From Botryotinia globosa (Eukaryota; Ascomycota; Leotiomycetes; Helotiales; Sclerotiniaceae), in the NCBI GenBank assembly GCA_014898425.1, contig RCSZ01000004.1, positions 496,001-560,000 on the forward strand: 64,000 bases of DNA, read 5' to 3'. Of this stretch, positions 46,273 through 58,100 are shown piece after piece. The first letter of the stretch is position 1; each line of letters opens with the position of its first letter. The notes below the pieces were generated by a model. The model was given only the letters and a program-made list of their open reading frames with translations. It searched no databases and was not told the origin of the DNA. A program made the position numbers and the translations under genes.

Positions 46273-48234
46273 AGTGCTTATAACCTTACCACGAATCTTC
46301 TATGACCTCACACTTCTGAATGATTGGAACCTTTCGCTTTTTTTCTCTCTCATGTTTCGCTTTCAGCGTCGGATACGCAGAAAGCGTCGAGATGTATATT
46401 CTTTTTTGCACTCATGTTTAGCAAGGTGATGGGTGGGGCGTTAGTTCTGGAAAGCGAATGGATGATAGACCGATTTTTTGATCGGTAACAGAGATGATTG
46501 AGAGAGAAATTTACATTTTTATGGCGTTTTTTTAAGTGCCTCACTTGCTTCTGTGTTCTTTGATTGATGATTGATTTGATTTGAAATTTGAATGGCTGGA
46601 AACCTATGTACTTGCTTGCTACCCCTCTTTCCTTTCCTTCAACGAGCTAATTGACAGGCTTCCGTGTCCGAGGAATGCGTGTTGAGGGTAGGGTCGGGGT
46701 TACGAAAAAGGGGTGATTGATTAGTAGGTCTTGTGCATTTCACACATTAAGACACTGCAGGGAGGGAAGTTTTGGCATTGGCTTTCAGGGTGGATTACGA
46801 GATAGAGAGCTCGTCGTAGCTTAAGCAGGAGGGAAGATATCAAATCGAAAGCGTGGTTTATTTATGGGTTCGTTGATGTTTCTCCTGCGATGTAGTGCGG
46901 TGTGGCAAGGCGTGGTGAGGTGGTGGTTTTAATGGTTATTATGCGTAGAAATAATATTGTGAGAATTGGTTGGTTGGGTATGGATCTATTTTTGCGTGTC
47001 TGCGTGTCTGCGTGTATGTAGGTTAGTTAATTTGTGAGTTAGGTAGTTAGCCTGGGGAATGAGTATGCCTTGATCTTATATCATATCGTATATCGTATAT
47101 CGTATCGCATCACATCTGTGAGTGTGCGGTTTTGATGGATGGATGTGTACGTGAAATGGATGAATCATCACCGTGTTGAGCACTCAAATCTAGATCGATG
47201 GAAGGATTGACTTGTTTCAATTCATCCGGTTGCGCATTTTATCTCCTGTTTTTTATATGCCTGAGCTATCGCTTATTATAATAATACTGTACTGTATATC
47301 TACTCGAGTATCCATATCCATATCCATATCCACATCCATGTACGACTATATAACCAACCCACAAACCACATCAACTCAAGACCACCAGACATAAATCTTA
47401 ACCCCAACTCTCAATCCTTAACTGTTCCCCATCCAAACAACCCCGAAACCCGAAACCCGAAATCTCAATTCTCGCTGGGTATACAAAACCACTCCCGGTT
47501 GAGTGTCTACCCTACAGTCCCTACCCTACCCAACCCTCCAATCCACCTTCCACCAACCTATTATATCTATCTCATACTTACTTCATCAGTACAGCGCTCT
47601 GGAAAATTTGAAAAGTTGGGACTTGGAAATTGGAAATTGAAAGATCAAAGAATCCAGCTTATTAGGGAGCCGGGGATTGTAAGCTCTACATTCGACAATG
47701 CGCAAGTAGGTAAATTTACAATCAGTCGGTTAACTGTGGATTTGAACTTGACATGTTATAGGAATCCTCTATAATGAGTACCGAGTACCTATATGCAAGC
47801 AGTGATATAAGAATAAGTAGATAGCACCGATTATACAATTCGCAACCATAGAAACGTCATGGGATCAATCATGTCATTAATCAAAATGCACAAATAAAGT
47901 TAATCATAGAAGCGCAAACAAATGACAAAATTATAACATATAAATGTACTATGACTATGACTATGACTACGACTCAAACTCTTACACCTCTGCCAATAAC
48001 CAGAAATTTGATATGTAACGTGCACTGCACAACGCCTTGTATCGCCCTTCCATTTTCCCTCGCTGCACACCATAGAATAATCCATCGCACCACCCAGAAA
48101 ATATCCCAAAAATATCCACTCAAAACAAAAGACTTTCGTATTGTACAACGATCTTACTCATCATTCCCTTCGTTCGCCCAGATGAAACATTAGCCTATGC
48201 CACTGACCTTCGTTCCACGTTACCCTCCGCATCG
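46273..48234. other. Intergenic, convergent 3' flanks of LIM-RhoGAP and STU1
   Basis: Nearly 2 kb with no coding-like frame. It holds short tandem words such as TGCGTGTC (46995-47018) and ATATCGT (47080-47105). Confidence 0.5.
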
Positions 48235-51200
48235 TCAGTTTTCTACCTCCAACTCCCTCTGCCTCTTGACAATGTAGTACGTGATCAAGCTCTTTGGATC
48301 ACCACTCACTCTTCCACCAATTCCACTCCAGAATCTTGCCTCTCCGATTCTTGCATGCGTACTCACACAGAGTACCACAGCATCCAGTCTCACTCCGCTC
48401 TCCTTGCTCTCAAGACACTTCGCCGCCAATTCCAAGATACTATCAATTTCCGCATCTTCCAACTCAACATCTGATTTGATATCTAAAGTTTGCTTGAGTA
48501 TATGTAATCCCATACTAAATTTTCGGCATCCTTCCAATGTCATTTCTTCGTTAGAGAGGGAGTCGAGAATGGTCGGGATGGTCTCTTTAGGATTGGCAAG
48601 TGTAACAAGCTCATCGGCGAGAAGTTCGAGGCCACTAACAATATGGGCGCGTGCATCGTAGCAGGATCTAGTTGCAAGGATAGAGTGAAAGCCTTTTGCG
48701 ATATGTGGTCTGAAGTACGCTCGGTAATTTTTATACAAGAGTTTGACTGTAGCAAGTATTTGTGCTTTGACATCCTGAACTTTTGCGGGCGAGAGATTTG
48801 TTAATGGTTCTTCAAGATATTCAAAAAGTCCTAACAAGAGGGCGGGGAATCTGCCTTCTCCCCATACGGCTTTGTTATCTCTGATCATAGCTTGAAGTTT
48901 TCGGAAACCGTGGACGTCTAGAGATTTGGCTCTGATCTTGGAGATACCGCTATCGAGTAACTTTGTGCTTTGTTTGAGTTTATCCGGGGACATTGGCGGA
49001 TTCTTGGCTCCTTCGCCATCAAATTCGCTAATTCCATTTCTTGACAGGTTCATGGCATCTTCGTTGACAGGCACTTCTTCTAAGACGGATTGAGGAACTG
49101 TAGGTCCTGGAATAGTAGTGTCATCTGTGCTTGAGAATGGGTCTTCATAAACCTTCATTGGCTGATTGACAGGAGCTTTGATATCTTCCACCTCAGATGG
49201 AAAGACCTGGGGGAGTTTCTCTGACCTGATCCGTTCTAACCCTGTGATTTTGGGAACGACCATTGTAAAATCTTCATCTGCTCTTGAAGGACTAGATCCA
49301 GGACCAGGTAATCCAGGTACCGATTTAGTTCTCGTCCTAACGGGACTACTGATGTGAGGGGAAGCAGCAAGTCTAGGAGAAGCAGTCACGACTCGTCCAG
49401 ATGTACTTTTTGCTGCAGGACTTGTGTAAGTAGATTGGGTTGGATGATGAGATTGCGTGGGATGACTAGAATGGCTTGTGTTGGGTCTCGGAATTGGAGC
49501 CCTTCTAGCCTGGGGAGAGCTGGTAGCAACAGGAGTTTTAGATCTTGGTGGTCTTGCGGATGTGGAGGATGAAGGGCTAGCATTTGCTTCGCTGGAGGCT
49601 TGATGAGTCCTTCTTACAGAATATGGCCCGGCAGTTGCAGGTCTAGCAGCAAGCTCTGGTCTCTTAGATTTACTTGGTCGCATAGGTGCAACCGAAAGAC
49701 CGCCACGAGACCCAGTAGCCTCTAGATGTGGTCTTGTGGGAGCCACTTCTGAAGACGATTGTTTACCTGATGCGGTTGGCACAGTCCTTGTTGGAGAAAA
49801 TGTCGACATCGCAGAACCAGGACGAGTAGGTACAGTCTTGGTGGCCATTTGTGCCTTTTTCTGCGCTAACATGGTCTCTCGCAAAGAGGGTCTGGGAGGT
49901 CCAGTAGTGCTCTTAGAGAAACCAAGGCCAGGCCTTGCAGTGCTAACTGCCGCTGCCTTCTTTGGTGCATTGGGGTTGTCTGGAGAATTCTCTAATAATC
50001 TCCTCTGGGTCGGTTCTAGATCCTCGATTATTCTAAAAGTCGTTAGTCATCATTGAGACCGTGTAGAAATACTCAAATACTCACAACTCAGCCCTTGCTG
50101 GCCATATTTGAGAAAAAGTCCAATATGTCGATCTCATATTCTCGCGAACACCAGGGTTGGCATCGGCTAGACCCTTTTTTATACACTTTTCAATTAGTTC
50201 CAAGCCTCCGCTATGTTCAACGTGACTCTTGTGTTGTGCCTCCTTCTTAAGCAATGTTTTGAGCCAGCCTGTGGCATATGTTCTAGGCTGGACATTCTTG
50301 TCTTGGCACGCGAGCCAGATATGCTGCATGATCCGATGATTATAGGTAACGCCGCTGATAATAATATCAACTGTCAAATTTCCGTTCTGCGAACTAATTT
50401 TCTTAGTGCCACCACAAAGTTTTATAAGGTTTTGTAGAAGAATTTCGACCATAGGATCCAGTCCAGGCCCAGCAGTTCGAGCAATTTCTTGAACGACACT
50501 ACACCCTTCTTTTGAAAGACTAGTTCTCAATGAATTAACCGCTTTCAAGATACCGTCCAGAAGACTTTTGATACCAGCAAGGAAAGCATCATGATAGTCG
50601 CTTGGGGCGTTTCCAGCGTTCAATCTTCGTAACTTTGTACAACTTTGTTCTCTCTTGAACCAATTTGCTTCAGACTCCTTGTCTTGAAACCATTGGTGCA
50701 TTTCTTGAAAAGTCTCCTCCAATTCCCTTTGTGTATTCACATATGCAGGGTCTACTTGCTCAATTTTGACTTCTGGTGTTGCTGGTCTTGAAACGTTCAT
50801 CGCAGATGCACTACTAGCTAAAGGATTTCGCATAGGGGCTTCAGTTCTTTCCGGTTCCACGACTACTGGGGCTCCTCCTTGTAAAAGTTGACTCGTGATG
50901 GCCGATACGATCGCTGGTCGAACATTGAAGTTCTTCAACTGCTTCTTGAGATCGGATTTGGCACCATTGGGGGCATTCCTGTGGCAATTAGAATACGAAA
51001 GTAATATGGCCGACAGAAAGAGACTTACTGGAATAAGGTGATGACGGTGTTTCTCGCGGTATCTCTTACCATGCCATCGGCATCTTCGAGTAGCTCCATT
51101 AATGTAGTTACAAAACTTTTGAATGCCATTCCATGCTCTTGGTGCATCTATTTGATACAATAGTTAGAAAGTGTACACAACCCCGCGCCAAAATGTCTCT

Positions 51201-51671
51201 GTTTACCTGTACAATCCAATTCATTGAATTTTCTTTCATCCTCGAGTTCTTTCCTATCAGTCCTGCATTCTTCACAATCCTTTCCACATCCATCGGCGCA
51301 TTTTTCCAGAACGTTGTAAGACATTGCGCAGCAAGTTGTCGATATTTCTCCCTCTGATCGCCCATTTTATCATTTATCATTGGCAAAGTTCGGGCAGCTT
51401 CCTTGACAATGTATTTTGGTTCCTGGCGTGACAATCTGGTGAGAAGATGATTGAGGGTAGAGAATCCAGCGTTGACTAGTGCGGCATGCTGCGACGACAT
51501 TGCTATGCGCAAGGCTTCGAATAGTGAAAGTATGCATGGCTCTGGAACGTTGTGTTGTTTGATACTGGATTTGATGTTGTTGATCTGATTGACCTTTGAA
51601 TCTATCAAAGCATCTGTTCGAAGTATTGCCAGCAAGTTTGCTACTTGATCTTCGGTGATCTTTTCACCCAT
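48235..51671 (-). CDS. STU1: STU1, CLASP-family microtubule-binding spindle protein
   Basis: Four exons, 51671-51207, 51147-51029, 50978-50085 and 50032-48235, give 1091 residues in phase. CLASP proteins bind tubulin and promote microtubule rescue at spindle and kinetochore; fungal STU1 is essential for the spindle. The N terminus contains TOG/HEAT-type helical repeats (LLAILRTDALIDSKVNQINN, VKEAARTLPMINDKMGDQREKYRQLAAQCL). A second TOG-like array spans about 290-480. A basic S/P/R-rich segment (about 530-720, with TRPGSAMSTFSPTR and SKSKRPELAARPATAG) is the likely microtubule-lattice-binding region. A C-terminal helical domain follows. Length and order fit fungal STU1. It faces the neighbouring metalloprotease gene head to head. 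Confidence 0.88.
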
Positions 51672-52457
51672 GATTGAGGTGGGGTGAAGTTGAAGAAACC
51701 GTAAATATCAAATCAGGATATGTGCCTATCTGTAAGTGAGATGTGCTGTCAGTGATTTGGAGAATAAAGGAGGTTATGCAGCGTATGGTATTCGGTTATT
51801 GAGGAGATGATAATGTCGCACAATATTGACATTAATAAGGAATTATGAAATTTTGAGACACTTACGATGATGTTGTACTTTGCTATGTAACTTTCCAAAT
51901 TCCCTAATAATTCCCTTTGGAGATAAATCTGTCTGTCGCGTCAAAACAAATTATTATGGTTGCCCGGGCAGGGGAAGCACGGACTGGTCTCAGAGCTTCC
52001 ATTATTACAAATACGATCAGACCCCAGTCAGAGGAGATAAGCCAGTCAGATTGGTAAGAGACGTGAACATTTCTATACCTCCAGGGCTCTCACTGGACAT
52101 GTAAAGACTGTTGTTGTTGACTCTCATCTCAATGTTGATTCCCATTCAAGAAATAAAGAAAGGCCCTTCATTCATTCTCATTCTCTTTCTCTTTCTCTTT
52201 CTCATTCGGTAATATATCAACAAACATCGACAGCCTGTCTCCTTGCCGCATCTGAGTCCTCAACTTGAAAGAAGCTCATCCCTCTGCTACATCAACAAGG
52301 TCAAGCTAGGAGACCAGGTAGGCACGGCACTCATTACTCTCAATCTTCATGATTGCAATTCCGCATGAGAAGATCAATGCAACAGGACCCTTGCAAGGAG
52401 TGACCTTGTCCTAAACCTTATCCTTTGATCCTTTGATCCCGACAGATCACCCGCATA
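51672..52457. promoter_or_regulatory. Divergent promoter region, STU1 / BSP-like protease
   Basis: 786 bp between two outward starts. It contains a TCTTTC pyrimidine repeat (52172-52206) that could act in the rightward promoter or leader. No specific site identified. Confidence 0.45.
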
Positions 52458-53426
52458 ATGCCCACTTCCCCCGCAACCAGCCCGGTTCCTCCACCTGTAT
52501 TCATGCCTCAATTCTCCAGTACTTCACCGGCTCCAACTCCCATACCGATGCATCCTTCGAAAGAAAACCCGGCTTCAAAGCTTCACAAAGATGACGATTC
52601 CAGACCGTCCATCAAATTTCCTCTACCCAAGTTACGCCTCGAGTTACGGGATCTCAATCATGCAGGGTCGCATACTTTCTTGACCGCCGTTGTAGCGAAC
52701 GAGGCTCTACAGACAGCAGTTCAGAGCGTTCTCACGCTACTATATGAGTCCCCCAATTGTCCTACCACAACTCCAACTCCAACTCGATCGGTGACCCTCA
52801 TCCTCCGTTCTATGGAAGGTGTGGCATATACAACGGGTAGCGACCTTGACAATGACCACAAGGAGATACATTTATCCCTAGATTACATACAGCACGAATC
52901 AATTAAACCGGATCGAAAGAAGCATGAGATCATGGGTGTGCTGACTCATGAAATGGTACATTGCTACCAATACAATGGATTCAATACTTGCCCTGGCGGC
53001 TTGGTTGAAGGAATTGCAGATTGGGTTCGGTTGAACGCCAATTTGAGTCCACCTCATTGGAAAAGAGAGGCTAGCGGGAAATGGGATGCAGGTTACCAAC
53101 ACACCGGCTACTTTCTTGAATATTTGGAACAGAGATTCGCTAAAGGCACTGTAAGGAGGGTGAACGAAAAGCTGAGAGTTGAGCGATACGAAGAGAAGCG
53201 ATTTTGGACCGAACTTTGTGGAAGGCCGGTAGAACAGCTCTGGAAAGATTATTCGAAGTATCTGGAAGCAGAGGAGAGAAAAGTGGAAGAAGAAGAGTGT
53301 GTGATTGTGGAAAAGGAAGATGCTATAACACCTAACAAGCCCAATTCAGAAGGGGATAGAGTGACGCTTGTCACAACAACAGAGGAAACGAAAGATAACC
53401 CCACAAGCACCGAGAAGTCTGAGTGA
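52458..53426 (+). CDS. Plant basic secretory protein (BSP)-like metalloprotease family protein
   Basis: A single exon of 322 residues. The core from about residue 60 (LRLELRDLNHAGSHTFL) to 275 matches the BSP family found in plants, bacteria and fungi, which has a zinc-peptidase fold. A HEMVH motif near residue 164, followed by CYQYNG and GLVEGIADWVRL, supplies the expected zinc ligands and catalytic glutamate. DAGYQHTGYFLEYLEQRF is another conserved family block. The proline-rich N terminus lacks a hydrophobic signal peptide, so an intracellular location is more likely than secretion. The acidic C-terminal tail (about 275-322) is low complexity. Peptidase activity is family-based inference; the physiological substrate is unknown. 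Confidence 0.85.
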   Translation: MPTSPATSPVPPPVFMPQFSSTSPAPTPIPMHPSKENPASKLHKDDDSRPSIKFPLPKLRLELRDLNHAGSHTFLTAVVANEALQTAVQSVLTLLYESPNCPTTTPTPTRSVTLILRSMEGVAYTTGSDLDNDHKEIHLSLDYIQHESIKPDRKKHEIMGVLTHEMVHCYQYNGFNTCPGGLVEGIADWVRLNANLSPPHWKREASGKWDAGYQHTGYFLEYLEQRFAKGTVRRVNEKLRVERYEEKRFWTELCGRPVEQLWKDYSKYLEAEERKVEEEECVIVEKEDAITPNKPNSEGDRVTLVTTTEETKDNPTSTEKSE

Positions 53427-53742
53427 ATCTAGAGACACATATATCATATGACGAATCTTAAAAACAGTCCTTTTCCGTCACTTCACCCGATAGGTACATA
53501 TGGATATTTCACATCAATATTTATCTCGGGTTATTCAATATGAGCTTGTACAATTTGAAAGGTATTATTATTCAATCAAGGTTGCGATTCTTCACGAGGT
53601 TCAATCATTGGCTAACATGAACTGTTATAGGAGGGTAGGATATCACAGAATGATTCAATTTACATCATGATTATACATTGTACATTATGTATATTTACTG
53701 CCTCCACCTATGTCCACATCATCCATCTCAACCTCTAATCCA
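53427..53742. other. Short convergent intergenic region
   Basis: 316 bp between two gene ends. Nothing beyond presumed 3' UTRs. Confidence 0.4.
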
Positions 53743-54351
53743 CTATATCTTTCCTATTTGCTTCATCTCTACTGTTGAATATATTGTGTTCATGGTACGC
53801 TTGGCGGACGGGTTTTCCAGGTCTAAGTCATCGTGGTCCTTGTCATGTGCAATTTTCTTTTCCGCGAGAGACTTATCAGAAGCAGATTTTGCATCCTTCA
53901 TAGCCTGCTTGATTCTTGCTGCAATGGAAAGCTTTATATTTTCCGCGACCAAAGCATCCCATAGTCTTATTTTCCCTTCCATTTCATTTCTGAGGACTGA
54001 AAATTGTTCAAAAAATGGCTCACCGATAGCGGGAAGCAATGATGCCACTACTTCTTGCAATTTATCACGGGCCGAGGAGGATGGTACGGGCGTGGCTCCA
54101 GGAACTCTATCATGATTGCTATTTGATATTAGCGCGATGTGGCACTTCTCCACAGCAATGGGAACATACTTTGTATTGCTTTCGGAATTGCGATTATTAT
54201 CGCTTAGTTGTTTATTCCGGATTAACAATTGATAGTATTCTTTCTGAAAGTCGACATAAAAATCTGAAAGATTCTGCTCTCTCGATACTGTGGACGAGAA
54301 GGTCGAACCTGAAGATCCTACCGATGGCACCGGGGTGTGTCTTGCAGCCAT
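53743..54351 (-). CDS. Hypothetical protein, 202 residues
   Basis: A single exon; start at ATG 54351. Not recognised. The sequence is hydrophilic: a serine-rich N terminus, then FYVDFQKEYYQLLIRNKQL (probable helix, about 30-50). A conserved-looking stretch LQEVVASLLPAIGEPFFEQF is at about 98-118, and a charged helical C-terminal half (KLSIAARIKQAMKDAKSA) ends with a basic SAKRTMN patch. No signal peptide or membrane span. Codon use looks like real coding sequence. It may be a lineage-restricted gene; function unknown. Confidence 0.6.
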   Translation of the reverse strand: MAARHTPVPSVGSSGSTFSSTVSREQNLSDFYVDFQKEYYQLLIRNKQLSDNNRNSESNTKYVPIAVEKCHIALISNSNHDRVPGATPVPSSSARDKLQEVVASLLPAIGEPFFEQFSVLRNEMEGKIRLWDALVAENIKLSIAARIKQAMKDAKSASDKSLAEKKIAHDKDHDDLDLENPSAKRTMNTIYSTVEMKQIGKI

Positions 54352-54758
54352 GCTTTCGAATTATGTTCGATACTGAGGAATTCCGAGGTTCCTCTTAGGG
54401 AGATCTTATGAGGATTTAAAGAGGAAGCCGAAGACGTTTTTATATTGGGTGCAGGATTTCCGCGCTAATAGTAGTTGTCGTTCCTAGGAACTTAGGCAAA
54501 GACTCTAAATTGTACTTATTGGATCTCCTTCTAGATCATATTGACTAAGCTACAGTATACTTTTCTAAACGGCATTCTAGACAGATAAATTCCTAGATTT
54601 GAGATCTCGTGATTGACGTTTTCAAAACCGAAGATGATATGACACTTGTTAGGAACTTAGGAATAGACTTATCATGTGTATTTTTTCACGTAGCGTGTCG
54701 CCAATTCGTTAGGGGGAAAGCTAAAAGAAACCAACTACCGATCGGACATAAGTACAAG

Positions 54759-54883
54759 TACTCGTGCGGCCAGAAAGTATGCAACTCCGATGCTAGATGC
54801 ACCTACCACAAAATGGTAAACTACAAGAGAACTAACCTGGTTTTCATAGCGCCGGAGTTGCATACTTTCTGGCCTCGCGAGTA
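54759..54883. repeat. Foldback: 31-bp inverted repeat around a 63-nt loop
   Basis: Left arm 54759-54789 and right arm 54853-54883 are reverse complements over 31 bp with two mismatches; the inner 22 bp (from GGCCAGAAAG to AACTCCG) are perfect. The loop contains a second small hairpin, TACCA/TGGTA. It could be a MITE-like terminal repeat or a transcribed hairpin; no target-site duplication was recognised. Confidence 0.85.
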
Positions 54884-55565
54884 GATAACCAGGCTCAGAA
54901 GAGGCATGAAATCATGATTCATTCTTCCCCCCACACTTGGCCTTGCTTGGGGACTCTTAGTTATCGATAGACTTTCCAAGATTGTGCCAAAGTGGAGGTT
55001 AGTATCTCTGGCCCATGAAAAACAGTCATTTTACAGTATGTACCATACATACATACGTAGTGCACCAACTCAATTGTACATATGCAATGCGAGATAGATG
55101 AAATCGATAGACGAATCTCCCCAGAACACGCAAACAGCATGAAACCAAAAATGGTAAATGGTTGGCGTAAGCAAGGAATGCTTTGTTTCCTCTTCCCTTC
55201 AATATTGGATATGTCGAGGAATTGAGAGAACTTTGAAACCTCCTAGACAGGTATTACGCATTCTCTTCCGTCGTCAACCGGTCTAATTGGGAAATTCAAT
55301 ATGTCGTGAAAATGACAATACCACGATAAAAGACAGGGTTTCCAGCTTCCTCGTGGGTAAGTAGAATTCAAACTATTTACAGTATTAGTGTGGAGTTTAC
55401 CTACTCTACTCTACCTACTCTACTCCCCCTCAAACTCTTATTAGACGCCTCTTTTATCAAACCAACATCATTCATTCCGTGCTTCGTTTTAGTCTGGCTC
55501 TGCTCTAAAGGACTCTTTATATAGAACTACAAACGTCCCATCCATCTCTTAATATTGTACCTATC

Positions 55566-55568
<3 letters not shown>

Positions 55569-55656
<88 letters not shown>
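55569..55656. repeat. (CT)n dinucleotide microsatellite
   Basis: About 88 bp of uninterrupted CT, the purest and longest dinucleotide run in the window. Confidence 0.95.
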
Positions 55657-55660
<4 letters not shown>

Positions 55661-56110
55661 TTTGTCCCTAGGTTTTCATGTACTTTGATTTTCAAGTTTT
55701 TTGATGAACCAAAAATACACAAGTTACCAAGAATGCCTTTCATGTTTTCTCCAGGTGAGTAAAATTAATCAATGAATGTACGGCACGGCATATTGCCACA
55801 ATTTAAGTCCGTGATATTCATTCATCCATACACATACAAGTTACAGCACCCACCGGTGACCCCAATTCTTATCCTGTGATAGGTGAAGATCACCCGATAA
55901 CCCTGCAAGTAGTGGCGGTGTTTTTGGTGTACGCGGGCAACCTTGGAAGTTGGAACCCGACCTCATAAGAGGCACCTGCACCTGCAACCATTTATCATTT
56001 CAATACCCAAAATTCCTATTGCTTTCTCATCCTTCCCTTCTCCATGAGAGATTCTCTTCAATCTCTCCATCCATACATTTCCCTTATTTCACAAAGTTTA
56101 CTGAGGGAAC

Positions 56111-57383
56111 ATGCCTAATCATCCCGTTTTGGTTTCAGGTGCGGTAATCATAGCTGCTGTGGCTGTCGGCGTAAGTTTCCCCTCTTTTTACAGAATCCAT
56201 GCAATGCACAACGAAGAAATTCAAGAACTAATGGAAATAACAGGCGGCGATAGCAGTCTATGAATCACCACAGGCCCGACAATTCGCTGAAGATGTTCGT
56301 CGTAGAATCGCAGTCGCATTACATTCCCTCGGCGATGAAATCAATCCGAATAGTCGACAGCCCCGTTTCAACCGGCCTGAGGATGCAGAGGGTTTTATGC
56401 AGAGCGCTTCGGAAGTAGGCGTAGATGCCGATGAGGATAGCAGGAGAAAACAGAGAGAGGAATTGATGTATTGGAATGCAGTACGCATGGAAAGAATGGA
56501 AAAGGAGCAAAGGATGGATGAGAAGAGACCAGCGGGAAACCCGAGTCGAAAGCCGAGTTTTGAGGATTTCTTACAAGAGGATCCCAATGCTGAGAAGGGC
56601 ACTTTCGTTTACAATACTGGTACAGATTTGAATGGTCAAGCTGAAGAGGGTCTCACCCATCGACGCGGTGTCCGAGGTTTGAATCGATCGACAATCTACG
56701 CAAACCCATTTGCAGATGAGCACGGTATTGACAGCGAGGAACAACAAGCTATGGATAGAAATTTAATGTCTCCTGGAGACGGTGAACAATACGAATCGGA
56801 CTCTGAAGGATTATACAGTTGCCACGAAGGCCGAACTCGATCCCGCTCTCGACAAAGTACCTCCACTCTCTCACCAGCAGAACCTATTGCCCACGAAGAC
56901 GCCGAAACCCTTGTTGATATTTCCGAACCATTCAACCCAGATCCACCAGTCTCTGTACCTACTCTTGAACATTTGGAAACCGAGCCAGCTTACACAGCAA
57001 GAGCACAAGACAATGAAAATCCATTTGCATCTATTCACGCCTGGGCCGATCATACCGATAACGCAACCGGCTTTTATTCTCCTCTGCCTGTTACACCTCA
57101 CGAGCGCCCTTCAACTCCAACCGCCACCCAGAGCGCTCAAGTTACTCCCCCATCGCCTACCATCTCCGATCCCGATTATTCCTCCCTCGAATCCCTTGAT
57201 GGAGATGGAATGATTACTCCCACAGATTCCGTATCATTGGCTGGTTCAGGCGAAGAAGTCTGGCACCCTAGAAGCGGCGCTACCAGTGACGCCGATGTCA
57301 TGAGTGTAGATGACGGTATCGTCACACCTGATAGCTGGTCGGAAATCGGAAGCTTAGCAAGCGAAAATGAAGTACACCATTAA
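56111..57383 (+). CDS. Conserved one-TM fungal protein, function unknown
   Basis: Two exons, 56111-56170 and 56244-57383, give 399 residues in phase. The join makes an N-terminal hydrophobic segment (about 6-27, VLVSGAVIIAAVAVGAAIAV) followed by YESPQARQFAEDVRRRIAVA and LHSLGDEINP, a signature I associate with an uncharacterised fungal membrane protein. The rest is hydrophilic: a charged helix (about 90-120), an RGLNRSTIYANPFAD motif and a long acidic S/T/P/D/E-rich tail. A single-pass membrane anchor with a large disordered tail is predicted. Start: ATG at 56111 places the hydrophobic segment right at the N terminus. It converges on MTC6. Confidence 0.75.
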
Positions 57384-58100
57384 TCATTTGTATCAGCCCA
57401 TACTTTAGCCACACGTATTGAGAAGCTACATCGTCTACTCGCTTACAAGCATGCGGTCTATAGCAAGCGTGGAAGTTGCACACGGCGTCGGATACATACT
57501 AGATGTCATATCGTACGGAAAGTCTATGGGAACCATGACAATTAGCTAGCTGCAGGAACAGTAAATTTGGAGGTAACACAGTTTGGGGATACAAGCATGG
57601 CGTCGGGATCAAGGGGAAATGGGAATGGGAATGGCGGCAAGGTTGGCGTACTGTAGGGCATATCTAAATCTAACTGTCTCTAAATTGATTGATTGACATA
57701 AATTTATTCTGAGATTTACTGTTCCTTTTTTTGCATGGGAGTTAGGATGATGAAATGGATATTTTCACCCGGTTTGCTGTTGGTGAGGAATTTGAGTTTG
57801 TGTGTGATGATGATATGATACGATGCTATGATGGTGTGTGTTGCAATAGGTAGTATGTGTATGAATCCTTCCATTTCTGTTGTAATTTTGACATTCATAG
57901 ATTTAAAAGATTTTATTATCTACTAATAGTTATGGTATGAACTGTTATAAGAAATTGTGATCCAAGTCTTGATATCCTATGTAGTCTATAATTACAATTA
58001 CAACTTGTACAAAATGAGTAGGAACCTGTGTATAGGTGTACATAGATATACAAGAAATACAAGAAACATAAATAAAAATACAACGCCCTAGCCCTCACCC
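57384..58100. other. Convergent intergenic region
   Basis: 717 bp between gene ends. No RNA gene or repeat of note. Confidence 0.4.

Larger units (their letters stand above)
54352..56110. other. Intergenic with foldback and CT microsatellite
   Basis: About 1.76 kb. No gene is supported. It includes an inverted repeat at 54759-54883 and a CT tract at 55569-55656. The word GGAACTTAGG occurs twice (54487 and 54651), hinting at a degraded element, but no transposase is visible. Confidence 0.5.

Noticed and set aside
54609..54884. 91-residue plus-strand frame over the foldback
   Set aside because: Overlaps both arms of the inverted repeat and lacks protein-like composition or a plausible start context.
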